NCBI RefSeq assembly: GCF_021462825.1
Contig: NZ_JAKEEB010000020.1
Span: forward strand, 1-64,000
From: Streptomyces glomeratus
Lineage (GTDB): Bacteria; Actinomycetota; Actinomycetes; Streptomycetales; Streptomycetaceae
DNA length: 64,000 nt
Direction: 5' to 3'
Shown: positions 17,874 to 25,670 of the stretch, piece by piece
Position numbering within the stretch: position 1 is the stretch's first letter
Layout of the letters: each line of letters begins with the position of its first letter
The notes under the pieces: generated by a model
What the model saw: the letters and a program-made list of their open reading frames with translations, nothing else
What the model was told of the DNA's origin: nothing
Database searches by the model: none
Made by a program: the position numbers and the translations under genes

Positions 17874-17936
17874 AGCCCGGGCCGGCCGCTGCCGGAACGC
17901 GGTCTCGCCCCCGGCTTCCCGTCGGCGCGGACCGCT

Positions 17937-17972
17937 GCGCCCGCCACTGCGCCCGCCACTGCGCCCGCCACT
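17937..17972. repeat. 12-bp tandem repeat, three exact copies
   Basis: The unit GCGCCCGCCACT is repeated at 17937, 17949 and 17961 in the gap before the Nudix gene. It is probably slippage-generated; no coding role is evident. Confidence 0.85.
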
Positions 17973-18057
17973 GCGCCTCGCGTGCGCCACTGTGAGCCTG
18001 CTGAGTCACCGCTCCTGCTGCGATATTGCCACTTACTCAGCGGAAGGTGGCAGAACC

Positions 18058-18603
18058 GTGCAGTGGACGAAACTGAACGAACAAACTGTGTATGCAAATC
18101 GCTGGTTCAGGGTCAATCTGGCGGATGTGGAGTTGCCGGACGGCCGGCACCTCGACCACTTCCTGATACGGCTGCGGCCCGTCGCCGTGGCCACCGTCGT
18201 GAACGAGGCCAACGAAGTACTGCTGCTGTGGCGGCATCGTTTCATCACCGACAGCTGGGGGTGGGAGCTCCCGGCGGGGGTCGTGGACGACGGCGAGGAC
18301 ATCGTCGCCGCGGCGGCCCGCGAACTCGAGGAGGAGACCGGCTGGCGGCCGGGACCTCTGCGCCATCTCATGAGCGTCGAGCCCTCCAACGGACTCACCG
18401 ACGCCCGGCACCACGTCTACTGGGCCGACGAGGGAGAGTACGTCGGACACCCCGTGGACGACTTCGAGTCGGACCGCCGGGAATGGGTTCCCCTCAAGGT
18501 CGTCCCCGACCTGGTCGCCCGCGGAGAGGTCCCGGCCGCCAACATGGCGGCCGCGTTACTCCTGCTGCACCACCTCAGGCTCGGACAGGACGTACTGCCC
18601 TGA
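18058..18603 (+). CDS. Nudix hydrolase, with a TTA codon
   Basis: A 181-residue hydrolase of nucleoside-diphosphate-linked substrates. The Nudix box is complete: G-x5-E-x7-REL-EEE-TGW, beginning GVVDDGEDIVAAAAREL at about residue 80. The rest resembles the ADP-ribose/sugar pyrophosphatase branch, but the substrate cannot be read. The GTG at 18058 was chosen because GGAAGG lies about 8 bases upstream and the family N-terminus follows. Leu167 is encoded by TTA (18556-18558), rare in this genome type, so translation should depend on the developmentally regulated bldA tRNA. Confidence 0.88.
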   Translation: MQWTKLNEQTVYANRWFRVNLADVELPDGRHLDHFLIRLRPVAVATVVNEANEVLLLWRHRFITDSWGWELPAGVVDDGEDIVAAAARELEEETGWRPGPLRHLMSVEPSNGLTDARHHVYWADEGEYVGHPVDDFESDRREWVPLKVVPDLVARGEVPAANMAAALLLLHHLRLGQDVLP

Positions 18604-18619
18604 CCCCTGGTCCGGTGGG

Positions 18620-18877
18620 CTAGCGGCCCAGGGCCTGCCAGATCGCCACGACGAGTGCGCCCACCGCCGTGAGGGCGGCCACCGCGGGCAGCGGCCAGCG
18701 TGTGTGCTCCAGCGCCACGACCCGCAGGCTCAGTTCGTCGAGATCCTTGGCGGTCTGTTCGGCTCGATGACCGAGCAGCGCCAGCCCTCCCTCGACCCGG
18801 GCGTGCGCCACATCGAGGCGACGGCGTAACTCTGCGACTTCTCCATGGACCACGGGATGCTCGGGGTCGGCGGTCAC
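18620..18877 (-). CDS. Small coiled-coil tail-anchored membrane protein, with a TTA codon
   Basis: An 85-residue protein of unrecognised family. Residues 10-58 form a heptad-rich helix (EVAELRRRLDVAHARVEGGL, EQTAKDLDELSLRV) and residues 62-82 a C-terminal membrane helix (AVAALTAVGALVVAIWQAL). The GTG at 18877 was chosen because GGAAAGGAG lies just upstream; upstream frame extension is not supported. Codon 17 is TTA (18827-18829), again predicting bldA dependence. It converges on the Nudix gene with only 16 bases between stops. Confidence 0.7.
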   Translation of the reverse strand: MTADPEHPVVHGEVAELRRRLDVAHARVEGGLALLGHRAEQTAKDLDELSLRVVALEHTRWPLPAVAALTAVGALVVAIWQALGR

Positions 18878-18984
18878 GGGTCCACTCCTTTCCGTAGTCG
18901 ACTCATTCCTTGCATGCGCATGAGGAGTCAACTCGCCTGGTGGGCCCGTGGGGAGCGTGTGCGAAAGGCATATGCGTGTCCTTG

Positions 18985-19001
18985 TCACACACGGTGTGTG
19001 A
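18985..19001. promoter_or_regulatory. 17-bp perfect palindrome upstream of the small coiled-coil gene
   Basis: TCACACAC (18985-18992), central G, GTGTGTGA (18994-19001), about 108 bases upstream of the GTG at 18877. It shares the CACAC/GTGTG core with the palindrome at 16469, although the spacing differs. Confidence 0.45.
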
Positions 19002-19003
19002 AT

Positions 19004-19043
19004 GGCACGGGCCCGGCACCGGAAACGGCGCCGGGCCCGTGCC
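19004..19043 (-). terminator. Hairpin after the 3-hydroxybutyryl-CoA dehydrogenase gene
   Basis: GGCACGGGCCCGGC (19004-19017) and GCCGGGCCCGTGCC (19030-19043) form a perfect 14-bp stem with a 12-base loop, 34 bases past the minus-strand stop. Confidence 0.75.
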
Positions 19044-19076
19044 GACCCGGAACTCACGGTCCGTGAGGAGCGGGGA

Positions 19077-19937
19077 TCAGCTGTAGGTGTAGAAGCCGGA
19101 ACCCGTCTTGCGGCCGAGCCGGCCCGCCTCCACCATGCGCTGGAGCAGCGGGGGAGCGGCGTACAGGGGCTCCTTGTACTCCTCGTACATCGAGTGGGCG
19201 ATGGAGGCGATGGTGTCCAGGCCGATCAGGTCGGCGAGCTTCAGCGGACCCATCGGGTGCGCGCAGCCCAGCTCCATGCCGTTGTCGATGTCCTCGCGGC
19301 CCGCGATGCCCGACTCGAACATGCGGATGGCCGAGAGCAGGTAGGGCACGAGCAGCGCGTTCACCACGAAGCCGGAGCGGTCCTGGGCACGGATCGCGTG
19401 CTTGCCGAGGAGCTTCTCGGCGAACAGCTGGGCCCGGCCCAGCGTGCCCTCGGAGGTGGTCAGCGCAGGGATCAGCTCGACGAGCTGCTGCACCGGCGCC
19501 GGATTGAAGAAGTGGATGCCGAGCACATGGTCCGGCCGCGAGGTGGCGACCGCGAGCTTCACCAGCGGGATGGAGGAGGTGTTGGAGGCGAGGATGGCGT
19601 CCGGGCGGGTCACGACCTGGTCGAGCACCTGGAAGATCTCCGTCTTCACCTGCTCGTTCTCGACGACGGCCTCGATCACCAGGTCGCGGTCCGCGAACTC
19701 CCCGAGGTCGGTGGTGAAGGTGAGGCGCGCCAGCGTCGCGTCCCGCTCCTCCTCGGAGATCTTGCCGCGCTCCGCCGCCTTGGCCAGGGAGCCGAACAGA
19801 CGGGTCCGGCCGAACTCCAGGGCCTCGCCGGTGGTCTCGGCGACCTTCACCTCGAGCCCGGCGCGGGCGCACACCTCGGCGATGCCCGCTCCCATCTGGC
19901 CGCAGCCCACCACTCCGACGCGTTCGATGTCGGTCAC
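19077..19937 (-). CDS. 3-hydroxybutyryl-CoA dehydrogenase
   Basis: A 286-residue NAD(P)-dependent enzyme interconverting 3-hydroxyacyl-CoA and acetoacetyl-CoA. The Rossmann motif is at the N-terminus (VGVVGCGQMGAGIAEV), IEAVVENEQVKTEIF and ASNTSSIPL follow, the catalytic His lies in LGIHFFNPAPVQQLVELI, and the C-terminal dimerisation domain contains DRSGFVVNALLVPYL and KTGSGFYTY. Length and motifs are standard. The GTG at 19937 has GAAGGGGA upstream; the in-frame ATG at 19958 does not. It may serve fatty acid degradation or polyhydroxybutyrate/ethylmalonyl-CoA metabolism. It is a single-gene unit. Confidence 0.92.
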   Translation of the reverse strand: MTDIERVGVVGCGQMGAGIAEVCARAGLEVKVAETTGEALEFGRTRLFGSLAKAAERGKISEEERDATLARLTFTTDLGEFADRDLVIEAVVENEQVKTEIFQVLDQVVTRPDAILASNTSSIPLVKLAVATSRPDHVLGIHFFNPAPVQQLVELIPALTTSEGTLGRAQLFAEKLLGKHAIRAQDRSGFVVNALLVPYLLSAIRMFESGIAGREDIDNGMELGCAHPMGPLKLADLIGLDTIASIAHSMYEEYKEPLYAAPPLLQRMVEAGRLGRKTGSGFYTYS

Positions 19938-20156
19938 ATCGTCCCCTTCGCTGATCATCGAGCCTGGGGAGGGTCCGCGCACCACACCGGCTCGCGCGAT
20001 CACAGGACACCCTCCGGCAGATCCCCGTGGTTCGGTACCTGCTCTCGACCCTGCACGTTACTCCCGGCGTGCCGGTGATCGATCATCCGGGTCGGCCCCA
20101 CCCCCAGGGGATACGATCCGTGACCGTATGAATCCGGAACGTATGGGGACGAGTGC

Positions 20157-21377
20157 ATGCGACGACTGTCACGCCGGGTGTTCACGGCAGCCGCCCTGTC
20201 GACCCTGGTGCCGGCGGCCGATGCCGCCGCCCGGCCGCGTCGCGCGGGGCCCGGGGAGATGCGGGGGATGTGGCTGGCGACCGTGTTCCGCCGCGACTGG
20301 CCCTCTCGGGCCGGACTGCCGGCCGCCGCACAGCGCGCCGAGCTGTGCGCCCACCTCGACGCCGCGGTGCGGCGCCGGCTGAACACCGTCTTCTTCCAGG
20401 TACGGCCGATGGCCGACGCGTTCTGGCCCTCGCCTTACGAGCCGTGGTCCCAGTTCCTTACCGGCACCCAGGGAGAGGACCCGGGCTGGGACCCGCTCGG
20501 CACGGCGGTGGAGGAGGCACATGCCCGGGGGCTCGAGCTGCATGCCTGGTTCAACCCGTACCGGGTGGCCTCCCACACCGACCTGACACGGCTCGCCGCC
20601 GGGCATCCCGCCCGCCGGAACCCGGACTGGGTGGTGCCCTACGGCGGCAGGCTCTTCTACAACCCGGGACTGCCGCAGGTCCGGGCGTTCGTCGAGGAGG
20701 CGATCCTGGACGCCGTACGCCGCTATCCGGTCGACGGCGTCCACTTCGACGACTATTTCTATCCGTACCCCGTCGAGGGCGGCGTCTTCGACGACGACCG
20801 GGCGTACGCGGCCTACGGCGGCGGGTTCACCAGCCGGGCGGCCTGGCGGCGGCACAACATCGACCTCCTCGTCCAGGAGACCGCGGCGCGCGTGCGCACG
20901 CTCCGGCCGGCCGCGCGCTTCGGTGTCAGCCCCTTCGGTGTGTGGCGCAACGCCGAGACCGACCCCCGCGGTTCGGACACCTGGGCCGGGGTGCAGACGT
21001 ACGACGACCTGTACGCGGACACCAGGAAATGGGTGAGGTCCGGCTGGCTGGACTACATCTGCCCGCAGATCTACTGGAACATCGGCTTCCGCGCCGCCGA
21101 CTACGCCACGCTCCTGCCCTGGTGGGCAGGGGTCGCCCAGGGCACGCCCACACGGCTGTACGTGGGCGAGGCGCTCTACAGGGCCGGTGACCCGGCGCAG
21201 CCCGCCGCCTGGCGGGATCCCGCGGAACTCTCGCGCCATCTCACGCTCGCCAAGCGATACCCGCAGGCGCGGGGACATGTCTTCTTCGCCGCCAAGGAGG
21301 TGGGGGCGGACCCGGCCGGGGCGATGGCCCGGGTCGTCGCCGACCACTACGGGCAGCCGGCGCAGCCTCCGCGCTGA
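20157..21377 (+). CDS. Secreted GHL10 family glycosidase-like protein with Tat-type signal
   Basis: A 406-residue glycosyl-hydrolase-like 10 (formerly DUF187) protein. The first 25 residues carry an RRVFTAAALS twin-arginine signal. The TIM-barrel region has MRGMWLATVFRRDWP, NTVFFQVRPMADAFWPS, LHAWFNPYRV and VDGVHFDDYFYPYP; the last is the family's conserved acidic motif and probable active-site strand. WLDYICPQIYWNIG and YVGEALYRAG continue the barrel. Relatives are linked to cell-wall or exopolysaccharide turnover; the substrate is not established. A perfect 16-bp hairpin follows the gene. Confidence 0.88.
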   Translation: MRRLSRRVFTAAALSTLVPAADAAARPRRAGPGEMRGMWLATVFRRDWPSRAGLPAAAQRAELCAHLDAAVRRRLNTVFFQVRPMADAFWPSPYEPWSQFLTGTQGEDPGWDPLGTAVEEAHARGLELHAWFNPYRVASHTDLTRLAAGHPARRNPDWVVPYGGRLFYNPGLPQVRAFVEEAILDAVRRYPVDGVHFDDYFYPYPVEGGVFDDDRAYAAYGGGFTSRAAWRRHNIDLLVQETAARVRTLRPAARFGVSPFGVWRNAETDPRGSDTWAGVQTYDDLYADTRKWVRSGWLDYICPQIYWNIGFRAADYATLLPWWAGVAQGTPTRLYVGEALYRAGDPAQPAAWRDPAELSRHLTLAKRYPQARGHVFFAAKEVGADPAGAMARVVADHYGQPAQPPR

Positions 21378-21408
21378 CCCGGAGCCCGGACCGCGGTGCG
21401 CGGTCCGA

Positions 21409-21447
21409 GGCAGAGGCCCGGGCCCCGCTCCGGCCCGGGCCTCTGCC
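21409..21447. terminator. Bidirectional hairpin between convergent genes
   Basis: GGCAGAGGCCCGGGCC (21409-21424) and GGCCCGGGCCTCTGCC (21432-21447) form a perfect 16-bp stem with a 7-base loop. It sits between the GHL10 stop (21377) and the DUF1918 stop (21457) and can serve both strands. Confidence 0.85.
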
Positions 21448-21456
21448 CGATTCGCC

Positions 21457-21663
21457 CTACTGCCCGACCTGCTGACCCATTTCCTTGTGACGGATCTCGG
21501 TGTCGGGCCCCGGGGAGCACACACCTTCGTGCCCGTCCTGGAAGCGGACGCGATACGGCGGGTTGCCGTCCGTGCCCATGACTTCGACGATCTCGCCGAC
21601 CTTGTCGTGCTGCCCGACGATCCTGCCGTGCTGCACCAGCTTGTCGCCCACAGTTGCGCGCAT
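21457..21663 (-). CDS. DUF1918 small protein
   Basis: A 68-residue protein, essentially one DUF1918 domain: MRATVGDKLVQHGRIVG, GEIVEVMGTDGNPPYRVRF and DGHEGVCSPGPDTEI. This SH3-like small fold is common in actinobacteria; function is unknown to me. It is a single gene with about 95 bases to the DMT transporter upstream, so it may be cotranscribed with it. Confidence 0.85.
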   Translation of the reverse strand: MRATVGDKLVQHGRIVGQHDKVGEIVEVMGTDGNPPYRVRFQDGHEGVCSPGPDTEIRHKEMGQQVGQ

Positions 21664-21759
21664 CTGGGGGGCCTCCTCGTCGCACGCGGAAGTATCGGTC
21701 CGTGGCCGCGATCCACGGCCGGTGGCGCCGGCCGACCCGCTCCGCGCGCCCCGCCCCGG

Positions 21760-22710
21760 TCAGCCCCGCGCCCGCTGGGTGACCACGATGCACACCAGCA
21801 CCGCGGCAGCCGTCAGCGGTGCGGCCGGGGTGAGCTGCTCGCCGAGGAGCAGTACCGACCACACCAGTGTGAGCAGCGGCTGTGCCAGCTGCAACTGGCT
21901 GGCACGGGGGATTCCCACGGTTGCCATGCCCCGGTACCAGACGACCAGTCCGAGGAACTGGGAGCCGGCCGCCACCCACAGCAGTCCCGTCACCGCGTGC
22001 GCCGTGAGGTGGACCGGCTCGCAGGAGAGGGCGATGAGCGAAGCCGGCACGCTCAGCGGCAGGCACAGCACCAGGGCCCAGCCGATGACCTGCCAGCCGG
22101 GCATCAACCGGGCCAGCCGGCCGCCCTCGGTGTAGCCCGCGGCGCAGACCAGCAGCGCACCGAAGAGATAGGCGTCCGCGCCGGTCAGCGCGCCGCCGCT
22201 CTGCTGCACGGTGAACGCGAGGACGGCCGCCGCGCCGGCCAGGGCGGCCAGCCAGAAGGTACGGGAGGGGCGGGTGCCGACGCGCAGGGCGGAGAAGACG
22301 GCCGTGGTGAGGGGAAGCAGTCCGACGACCACCGCCGCGTGCGCGGTGGTCGAGGTCCGCAGGGCGAGGGTGGTCAGCAGCGGGAATCCGAGCACGACTC
22401 CGGCCGCGACCACGGCGAGACCCGCCCGGTGCGGCCGCGCGGGCGGCGGGACCCGCAGCGCGAGCAGACAGCCTCCGGCGATGACCGCGGCCAGCGCACT
22501 GCGCACCGCCACGAGCGACCAGGGCCCGAAACCCTCCAGCCCCCAGGCGGTGGCGGGAAACGTGAGGGAGAAGGCGACGACCCCGAGTGCGGCCTGCATC
22601 GTGCCCGCGTACCGCAGGGCCGGGGCCGGGGCCGGGGCCGGGGCCGTGCCGCCGTCCGTCTGTGCCGCCGCTATCGCCGGAGTACCGGTAGCGCTATCGT
22701 GTGCTCTCAT
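21760..22710 (-). CDS. EamA/DMT superfamily transporter
   Basis: A 316-residue protein with ten hydrophobic segments and the duplicated five-helix EamA layout (AYLFGALLVCAAGYTEGGRLAR in the loop, SQLQLAQPLLTLVWSVLLLGE at the start of the last helices). Such carriers usually export amino acids or metabolites. The first 37 residues are Ala/Pro-rich, encoded partly by a GGGGCC slippage run, and Met38 (22599) is an equally good or better start. If ATG 22710 is used, the gene overlaps the divergent MocR start by two bases. Divergent MocR-exporter pairs usually mean the regulator controls the exporter. Confidence 0.85.
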   Translation of the reverse strand: MRAHDSATGTPAIAAAQTDGGTAPAPAPAPALRYAGTMQAALGVVAFSLTFPATAWGLEGFGPWSLVAVRSALAAVIAGGCLLALRVPPPARPHRAGLAVVAAGVVLGFPLLTTLALRTSTTAHAAVVVGLLPLTTAVFSALRVGTRPSRTFWLAALAGAAAVLAFTVQQSGGALTGADAYLFGALLVCAAGYTEGGRLARLMPGWQVIGWALVLCLPLSVPASLIALSCEPVHLTAHAVTGLLWVAAGSQFLGLVVWYRGMATVGIPRASQLQLAQPLLTLVWSVLLLGEQLTPAAPLTAAAVLVCIVVTQRARG

Positions 22711-22718
22711 GCAAGAGC
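22695..22718 (+). promoter_or_regulatory. Leaderless -10 and small dyad at the DMT/MocR start codons
   Basis: TATCGT (22695-22700) sits 8 bases before the MocR ATG, as expected for a leaderless transcript. GCTCT (22703-22707) and AGAGC (22714-22718) form an inverted repeat centred on the overlapping start codons, a possible MocR operator. Confidence 0.4.
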
Positions 22719-24208
22719 GTAGCAGTGTCGCTGAGCTGGCGGGCAGACTGCGGTCGGAGGTGAAGCGCTACTCCCCTGGGGAGAAGCTGCCGTCGAGTCG
22801 GGTGCTCGTCGAGCGGTTCCGGGTCAGCCCGGTGACCGTGTCGCGCGCACTCGCACAGCTGGCCGCCGAGGGGCTCGTGGTGACGCGGCCCGGAGCCGGG
22901 GCCTTCCGGGCCGAGCCGCGTGCGGCCGCCCCGACGGTGGGGGACACCGCCTGGCAGGAGGTCGCCCTCAGCGCGGAGGCCGCCGCCGAACTCGTGCCCA
23001 GGAGCGTCGATGCCTCCGGCGTGCTGGACTCGCTGGCCGCCCCGCCGGCCGGTGTCGTCGAGTTCAACGGCGGCTATCTGCACCCGGCCCTGCAACCGGA
23101 GCGTGCGATGGGCGCGGCCCTGTCCCGGGCCGGGCGTCGCCCCGGCGTGTGGGCCAGGCCGCCCGTGGAGGGCGTCGCCGAGCTGCGCGAGTGGTTCGCC
23201 CGTGGCATCGGCGGCGCGATCACCGCAGCCGACGTGCTGATCACGGCGGGCGGCCAGTCCGCACTGACCACCGCACTGAGGGCACTGGCACCGCCCGGCG
23301 CGCCGGTGCTGGTCGAGTCGCCCACCTACCCCGGCATGCTGGCCATCGCCCGCGCGGCGGGCCTGCGGCCCGTGCCCGTACCGGTGGACGCGGACGGGAT
23401 GAAACCGGCCCTGCTCGCGGACGCCTTCCGGGTGAGCGGGGCCCGTGTCGTGGTCTGCCAGCCGCTGTTCCAGAACCCGACCGGCGCCGTCCTCGCGCCC
23501 GAGCGCCGGCGCGAGGTGCTGCACATCGCGCGGGAGGCCGGCGCGTTCGTGGTCGAGGACGACTTCGTACGGAGGCTGGCGCACGAGGACGCCGGTCCGC
23601 TGCCGGCCCCCCTGGTCGCCGAGGACCCCGACGGTGTCGTCGTGCACGTCTCCTCGCTCACCAAGGCAACCTCGCCCAGCTTCCGGGTGAGCGCGCTGGC
23701 CGCACGCGGCCCGGTCCTGGAGCGGCTGCGAGCGATCCAGGTCGTCGACACGTTCTTCGTGCCCCGCCCTATGCAGGAGGCCGCGCTCGAACTCGTCGGC
23801 TCGCCCGCCTGGCCCCGCCATCTGCGGGCCGTCGCCGCCGAGTTGAAGCGCCGCCGGGACACCATGACCACCGCCCTCCGCCTGCACCTGCCCGAACTCG
23901 CCCTGCCGCACATCCCCTGCGGCGGATACCACCTCTGGACGCGCCTGCCCGACGGCACCGACGAGCCGTCCCTCGTCGCGGGCGCCCTGCGCGCGGGCGT
24001 CGCGGTCACCCCCGGACGCCCCTATTTCAGCGCCGAACCCCCAGCCGCCCACCTGCGGCTGAGCTTCGCGGCCGTCGCCGGGGCAGGGGAGATCATGGAG
24101 GGCGTACGGCGGCTGCGTACCGCATGCGACGAGGTGTTCGGGCCTCTCGGGAACGAAGCCCGTGCGCCGGGCAGCGCGCTGCCTCACGCACCGGGCGTTG
24201 CTCGCTGA
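22709..24208 (+). CDS. MocR-family regulator (GntR HTH fused to class I aminotransferase domain)
   Basis: A 499-residue PLP-dependent transcription factor. Residues 1-70 are a GntR winged helix (LPSSRVLVERFRVSPVTVSRALAQL), and about 110-470 an aminotransferase fold: ITAGGQSALTTALRALA, VESPTYPGMLAIARAAG, VCQPLFQNPTGAVL with the substrate Asn, and the PLP lysine in VSSLTKATSPSFRVSALAA. The domain binds PLP and senses an amino compound rather than catalysing turnover in most members. The ATG at 22709 overlaps the start of the divergent DMT transporter, the probable target. It appears leaderless. The C-terminal 25 residues are low complexity. Confidence 0.88.
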   Translation: MQERSSVAELAGRLRSEVKRYSPGEKLPSSRVLVERFRVSPVTVSRALAQLAAEGLVVTRPGAGAFRAEPRAAAPTVGDTAWQEVALSAEAAAELVPRSVDASGVLDSLAAPPAGVVEFNGGYLHPALQPERAMGAALSRAGRRPGVWARPPVEGVAELREWFARGIGGAITAADVLITAGGQSALTTALRALAPPGAPVLVESPTYPGMLAIARAAGLRPVPVPVDADGMKPALLADAFRVSGARVVVCQPLFQNPTGAVLAPERRREVLHIAREAGAFVVEDDFVRRLAHEDAGPLPAPLVAEDPDGVVVHVSSLTKATSPSFRVSALAARGPVLERLRAIQVVDTFFVPRPMQEAALELVGSPAWPRHLRAVAAELKRRRDTMTTALRLHLPELALPHIPCGGYHLWTRLPDGTDEPSLVAGALRAGVAVTPGRPYFSAEPPAAHLRLSFAAVAGAGEIMEGVRRLRTACDEVFGPLGNEARAPGSALPHAPGVAR

Positions 24209-24239
24209 ATACCCTTGGTAACTCCTGAGTAACGCCCTC

Positions 24240-24268
24240 TTGACCTGCGTACTTGTGGGTCTCACGAT
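24240..24268 (+). promoter_or_regulatory. Promoter of the histidine-phosphatase-fold gene, likely leaderless
   Basis: TTGACC (24240-24245) and CACGAT (24263-24268) are 17 bases apart, and the GTG start follows 6 bases after the -10. Confidence 0.5.
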
Positions 24269-24274
24269 CGGCCT

Positions 24275-24859
24275 GTGCATGTTCGGGTCACGTTCGTCGC
24301 CGCCGCGCGCAGCTCCTCGCTGCTCGCGGAGCGCTTCCAGGACGACCGCCCGCTGGACCAGGCGGGCTGGGACGAGGTGCAGCGGGCCGCCGGGCATCTG
24401 GTGCCGCTGGCGGCCGCCGAGCTGCGCTACTGCTCGCCGACGCCGCGGAGCCGGGCGACCGGGGACGCGCTCGGCTACGCCCCGCTGGTGCAGCTCGCGC
24501 TGAGGGACTGCGACATGGGCCGCTGGCGCGGGTTCACCCTGGGCGAGGCGATGGCCCGGGAGCCGTCGGCGGTGGACGCCTGGCTCGCCGACCCTCGCTC
24601 CACGCCGCACGGCGGCGAGTCGCTGGCCTCGTTCATCTCCCGGGTGGGCGGCTGGCTGGAGACCCGTCCGGTGGAAGACGGCAGCCGCGTCGTGGCCGTG
24701 GCGGAGCCGTCGGTGGTGCGGGCCGCCCTGGTGTACGCGCTGAGGGCTCAGCCGTCGTCGTACTGGAACATCGACGTCCGCCCCCTGTCGACGGTCACGC
24801 TCGCCGGACGTGACGGGCGCTGGAACCTCCGCCTGGAGCAGGGCGCCTCTCGGGGCTAG
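24275..24859 (+). CDS. Histidine-phosphatase-fold protein lacking catalytic histidines
   Basis: A 194-residue protein aligning by pattern with the phosphoglycerate-mutase-like family: YCSPTPRSRATGDALGY stands where the family has the TSPLxRAxQTA stretch, LRDCDMGRWRGFTLGEA matches the D..G.W.G.. segment, and GGESLASFISRVGGWLE is typical. However the N-terminal RHG/E motif reads FVAAARSS, and the second histidine stretch (usually SHGG) reads AVAEPSVVRAALVY. Both catalytic His are therefore missing, so phosphatase chemistry is unlikely and a binding or regulatory role is inferred. The stop shares CTAG with the stop of the convergent downstream gene. Confidence 0.8.
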   Translation: MHVRVTFVAAARSSSLLAERFQDDRPLDQAGWDEVQRAAGHLVPLAAAELRYCSPTPRSRATGDALGYAPLVQLALRDCDMGRWRGFTLGEAMAREPSAVDAWLADPRSTPHGGESLASFISRVGGWLETRPVEDGSRVVAVAEPSVVRAALVYALRAQPSSYWNIDVRPLSTVTLAGRDGRWNLRLEQGASRG

Positions 24860-25308
24860 CCGGCGCGCGTGTAGCCGGTCGTCAGGACCAGGTCCTTGGC
24901 GGGCCCGCCGACACGCCACACCGTGCGCCAGTGGTCCGCGTCCTGGACCGTGAACTCGCCCCGGTACAGGTCCGCCGCGCACGGATGGTCGGCGACATGG
25001 CGGCCGGTGGTGAGATCGAGGTCGTGGAACGGGCGGCCGTCGGCGAACCGCACCCGCGCCGTGCCGGCGGAGTCCCCGGGCAGGAACCACAGCGTCCGTT
25101 CGGCGGGGCGCGGCGTGCCCCGCCAGAGGAACGTGCCCGACTCGTGGTGCAGAAGCCCGTCGCCGCCGTCCTCCAGCGGTGAGAACACCGTCGTCCCGCT
25201 GAAGCGCCCTTCCTCACCGCTCGCGAGGTCGCGGACGGCACGCTCCACGTTCCACCGCCCGGCGAGATGGGCGAGCACGTCCTGCACGGGCCAGAACCTG
25301 GATTCCAT
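24856..25308 (-). CDS. DUF6314-like small protein
   Basis: A 150-residue soluble protein with the pattern of the DUF6314 family: DVLAHLAGRWNVERAVRDL at the start, GTTVFSPLEDGGDGLLHHESG, RTLWFLPGDSAGTARVRFADG and FHDLDLTTGRHVADHPCAADLYRGEF. It looks like a lipocalin-type beta barrel, and no function is known to me. The two convergent TAG stops use the same palindromic CTAG (24856-24859). The ATG at 25308 begins the family N-terminus. Confidence 0.75.
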   Translation of the reverse strand: MESRFWPVQDVLAHLAGRWNVERAVRDLASGEEGRFSGTTVFSPLEDGGDGLLHHESGTFLWRGTPRPAERTLWFLPGDSAGTARVRFADGRPFHDLDLTTGRHVADHPCAADLYRGEFTVQDADHWRTVWRVGGPAKDLVLTTGYTRAG

Positions 25309-25617
25309 GCGTGCGAGCCTAGGCGATCGGACAGAGGCGGGGATCCCGTCGGGGGCCGCCGCCCGTCGGGCGGCAGCCCCCGCTCGGCCAAGCGCCGCCG
25401 AGGACCGGAGACGACGGCGGGCGTGTACGTTGTGGTCGGCGTCCTCCATGCGGGGAACAAGTCCGCCCCGCCGCTCGCCTCCGCCGCTGCGATACCCGCA
25501 ATCTTCGTCGTCTCCCGCGCGATCATGCTCCCCGAGGACGGGAGGGCCCCCTCACGTGCTCCTCTGCGGTGACGCGCTCCGCCCGTCACCATCGAGAGAG
25601 AGGCTCGGCCTCCAGGA

Positions 25618-25655
25618 TTGCATAAACGTGCAGCGATACGTATAGTCATGCCATC
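25618..25655 (+). promoter_or_regulatory. argC promoter overlapped by ARG boxes
   Basis: TTGCAT (25618-25623) and TATAGT (25641-25646) are 17 bases apart. Across them lie TGCA-N6-TGCA (25619-25632) and the palindrome ATACGTAT (25636-25643) running into GTCATGCCA, the partially palindromic layout of two adjacent ARG boxes. ArgR with arginine bound should block RNA polymerase here. Confidence 0.7.
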
Positions 25656-25670
25656 CAGGAGGAGGTTCCA

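Noticed and set aside
24275..24859. Annotation as an active phosphoglycerate mutase or phosphatase
   Set aside because: Both catalytic histidine motifs are replaced, so activity is not supported.
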